From: Bacteroidales bacterium
GTDB lineage: Bacteria; Bacteroidota; Bacteroidia; Bacteroidales; UBA1715
Assembly: GCA_017516865.1 (NCBI GenBank)
Contig: JAFXAU010000021.1
Span: forward strand, 1-64,000
DNA: 64,000 bases
Reading direction: 5' to 3'
Shown here piece after piece: positions 62,979 to 64,000 of the stretch. Both the position numbers and the translations under genes were made by a program. Every line of letters begins with the position of its first letter. The first letter of the stretch is position 1. The notes under the pieces were generated by a model, which worked only from the letters and a program-made list of their open reading frames with translations, was not told the origin of the DNA and did no database searches.

Positions 62979-64000
62979 TCTCCACATTTACAGCATATAA
63001 CGTATCTGGAAAGATTGGAGTCAACGGCAGATAGCCGCGTTGGATTTTCCACTGTTTCACATCAAGTGGTTTTTCGTTTTTTCTGCGTTCGCAGTCTTGA
63101 AGCAACATATTCGTGGTCTTCGCAAAATCTACAGTAAACATTCCCGTCCGTCCTTTTTCGACAAAATTGTCGTAAAATCTTCGAGCAACCAACCCCATGG
63201 TCATTCGCAGATTAAATTCCACGCATGGATGAAGAAAAATTTCATCATGCCATCGAAAAACAAACATATCCACACCGACGAACCCCTCGTATATTGGAGC
63301 AATATTTTCGCTGATAAATTCAAGCATTGATGCACGGACAGCTTGTAAATTTTGTTTATTAATCCATTGCGACAGCCTTGTTTCTATTTGTTCATCAGAA
63401 GCGAGCAAATTTCCCGTATAAGCGCCATGTTCGTTTGTAAAAAACCATGAATAGCCTGCGAAATCAACTTTTTTCTGCGAGCAGACAAATTCCATGGCAA
63501 AATTTTGAATCACATCGTATAGCGGTTCTGCAAGTACACCGCCCTGTTTTTCTGCAATATTTCGGACACGGCGCAACAAATTTTCCGACAATCCATTTAA
63601 GCTCCTAACAATGCCTTTGCCACTTCCCGACCACGGTGCTTTGAAAATTGCATACGGCTGTTTGGCAACAAAATCGGGAATTTCATCTTTTGTGAGCAAA
63701 AGAGCGGGTTTTACAATTCGTAATTTGTCGCTTGCCAGAACAGACATTTTTTTTGTCGCTTCTATTGACAACTGGCGATGCTGCAGCATACGAAGTTCAT
63801 TCAAAATTTCGATGCTTGGAAGATTTTTCACTCCTTGTATTTCTGCCTGCCGACGAATGGTTTTATTCCAGCCCCATGGCTCGATTCGGTCTGTCCCGTT
63901 GAACGAAGTTGAGCAAGAGCGACATTTTAACTGAGGAAATAAATTTGCCATCTCGTCGAGCCATGCGGCAGAAGTCGGTTCCGACACAACAATGCCTGCG
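62971..64000 (-). CDS. ATP-grasp-like protein, 5' end outside the window
   Basis: The open frame runs past position 64000, so at least 343 residues are shown and the start is not seen; the GTG at 63987 within the frame should not be taken as the start. ATP-grasp features: AIFKAPWSGSGKGIVRS, a glycine-rich loop with a basic residue; VLAEPLYDVIQNFAMEFV; GFVGVDMFVF and FNLRMTMGLVARRF, the metal-binding end. CRSCSTSF near the start may bind metal. Substrate unknown. Confidence 0.75.
   Translation of the reverse strand, partial: AGIVVSEPTSAAWLDEMANLFPQLKCRSCSTSFNGTDRIEPWGWNKTIRRQAEIQGVKNLPSIEILNELRMLQHRQLSIEATKKMSVLASDKLRIVKPALLLTKDEIPDFVAKQPYAIFKAPWSGSGKGIVRSLNGLSENLLRRVRNIAEKQGGVLAEPLYDVIQNFAMEFVCSQKKVDFAGYSWFFTNEHGAYTGNLLASDEQIETRLSQWINKQNLQAVRASMLEFISENIAPIYEGFVGVDMFVFRWHDEIFLHPCVEFNLRMTMGLVARRFYDNFVEKGRTGMFTVDFAKTTNMLLQDCERRKNEKPLDVKQWKIQRGYLPLTPIFPDTLYAVNVEIT

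Overview
The window is a chromosomal segment of a Bacteroidales-like member of the Bacteroidota. The evidence is a low to moderate GC content, promoters of the Bacteroidetes type (-7 box TAnnTTTG, sometimes with a -33 TTTG-like box 19-22 nt upstream), secreted enzymes ending in type IX secretion (T9SS) sorting domains, a fused SecDF, SusE-era style lipoproteins with degenerate lipoboxes, diaminopimelate dehydrogenase, and many small Bacteroidales-only hypothetical proteins. The glycoside hydrolases (two GH8 cellulase/xylanase-like proteins and a GH16 beta-glucanase-like lipoprotein) suggest a fibre-degrading, gut- or sediment-type anaerobe. No species is claimed.

Layout. 1-6951: a short non-coding stretch, tRNA-Pro(TGG) on the minus strand, then a plus-strand run of NtrY-like sensor kinase, diadenylate cyclase CdaA, RarA and a DUF5131 protein. 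6992-10322: a PhoN-like acid phosphatase, then an NSS-family Na+ symporter with a 31-residue MetS-like partner peptide and a nitroreductase. 10319-19340: one long minus-strand series (246-aa conserved protein, lipoprotein, AsmA-like protein, pyrF, and a BtuF/BtuC/BtuD-type metal-chelate ABC transporter), interrupted between btuF and btuC by an AT-rich nuclease-like gene with its own promoter. 19566-21350: acyl-CoA synthetase.

21588-24706 is the most unusual region: a minus-strand set of a double zinc-ribbon protein, an Nmad3-like protein, an Nmad2-like protein and a 387-aa protein with an N-terminal phage-type domain. Two promoters with identical geometry carry the same 19-bp element (18 of 19 identical), so both units look co-regulated. 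It is followed by an O6-alkylguanine methyltransferase and a chloramphenicol-acetyltransferase-like gene. 26059-32097: tandem GH8 paralogues with FIVAR-like repeats and T9SS tails. 32169-37843: a suf Fe-S assembly locus (ftsE-like, sufB, HEAT-like protein, then sufC, sufD) split by a GH16 gene in the opposite orientation.

37999-42902: a lipoprotein, HisIE with a degenerate HisI half, IspD and SecDF. 43192-45085: accessory patch with a RelB/PIN toxin-antitoxin pair between two copies of a terminator-like repeat, a nuclease with a duplicated N-terminal module and an orphan coding remnant. 45216-53046: LepA, an acetate/succinate CoA-transferase, a LytS/LytTR two-component pair, YraN, a DUF1846 protein and a membrane protein, with two copies of a REP-like palindrome. 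53164-64000: a secreted T9SS protein, Ddh, small conserved proteins, an HhH protein, a greA-HIT-deacetylase-aroC gene cluster, a coiled-coil membrane protein, an OB-fold-like protein and an ATP-grasp-like gene cut by the window edge.

All functions are by reading motifs and family resemblance by eye; no database search was run.
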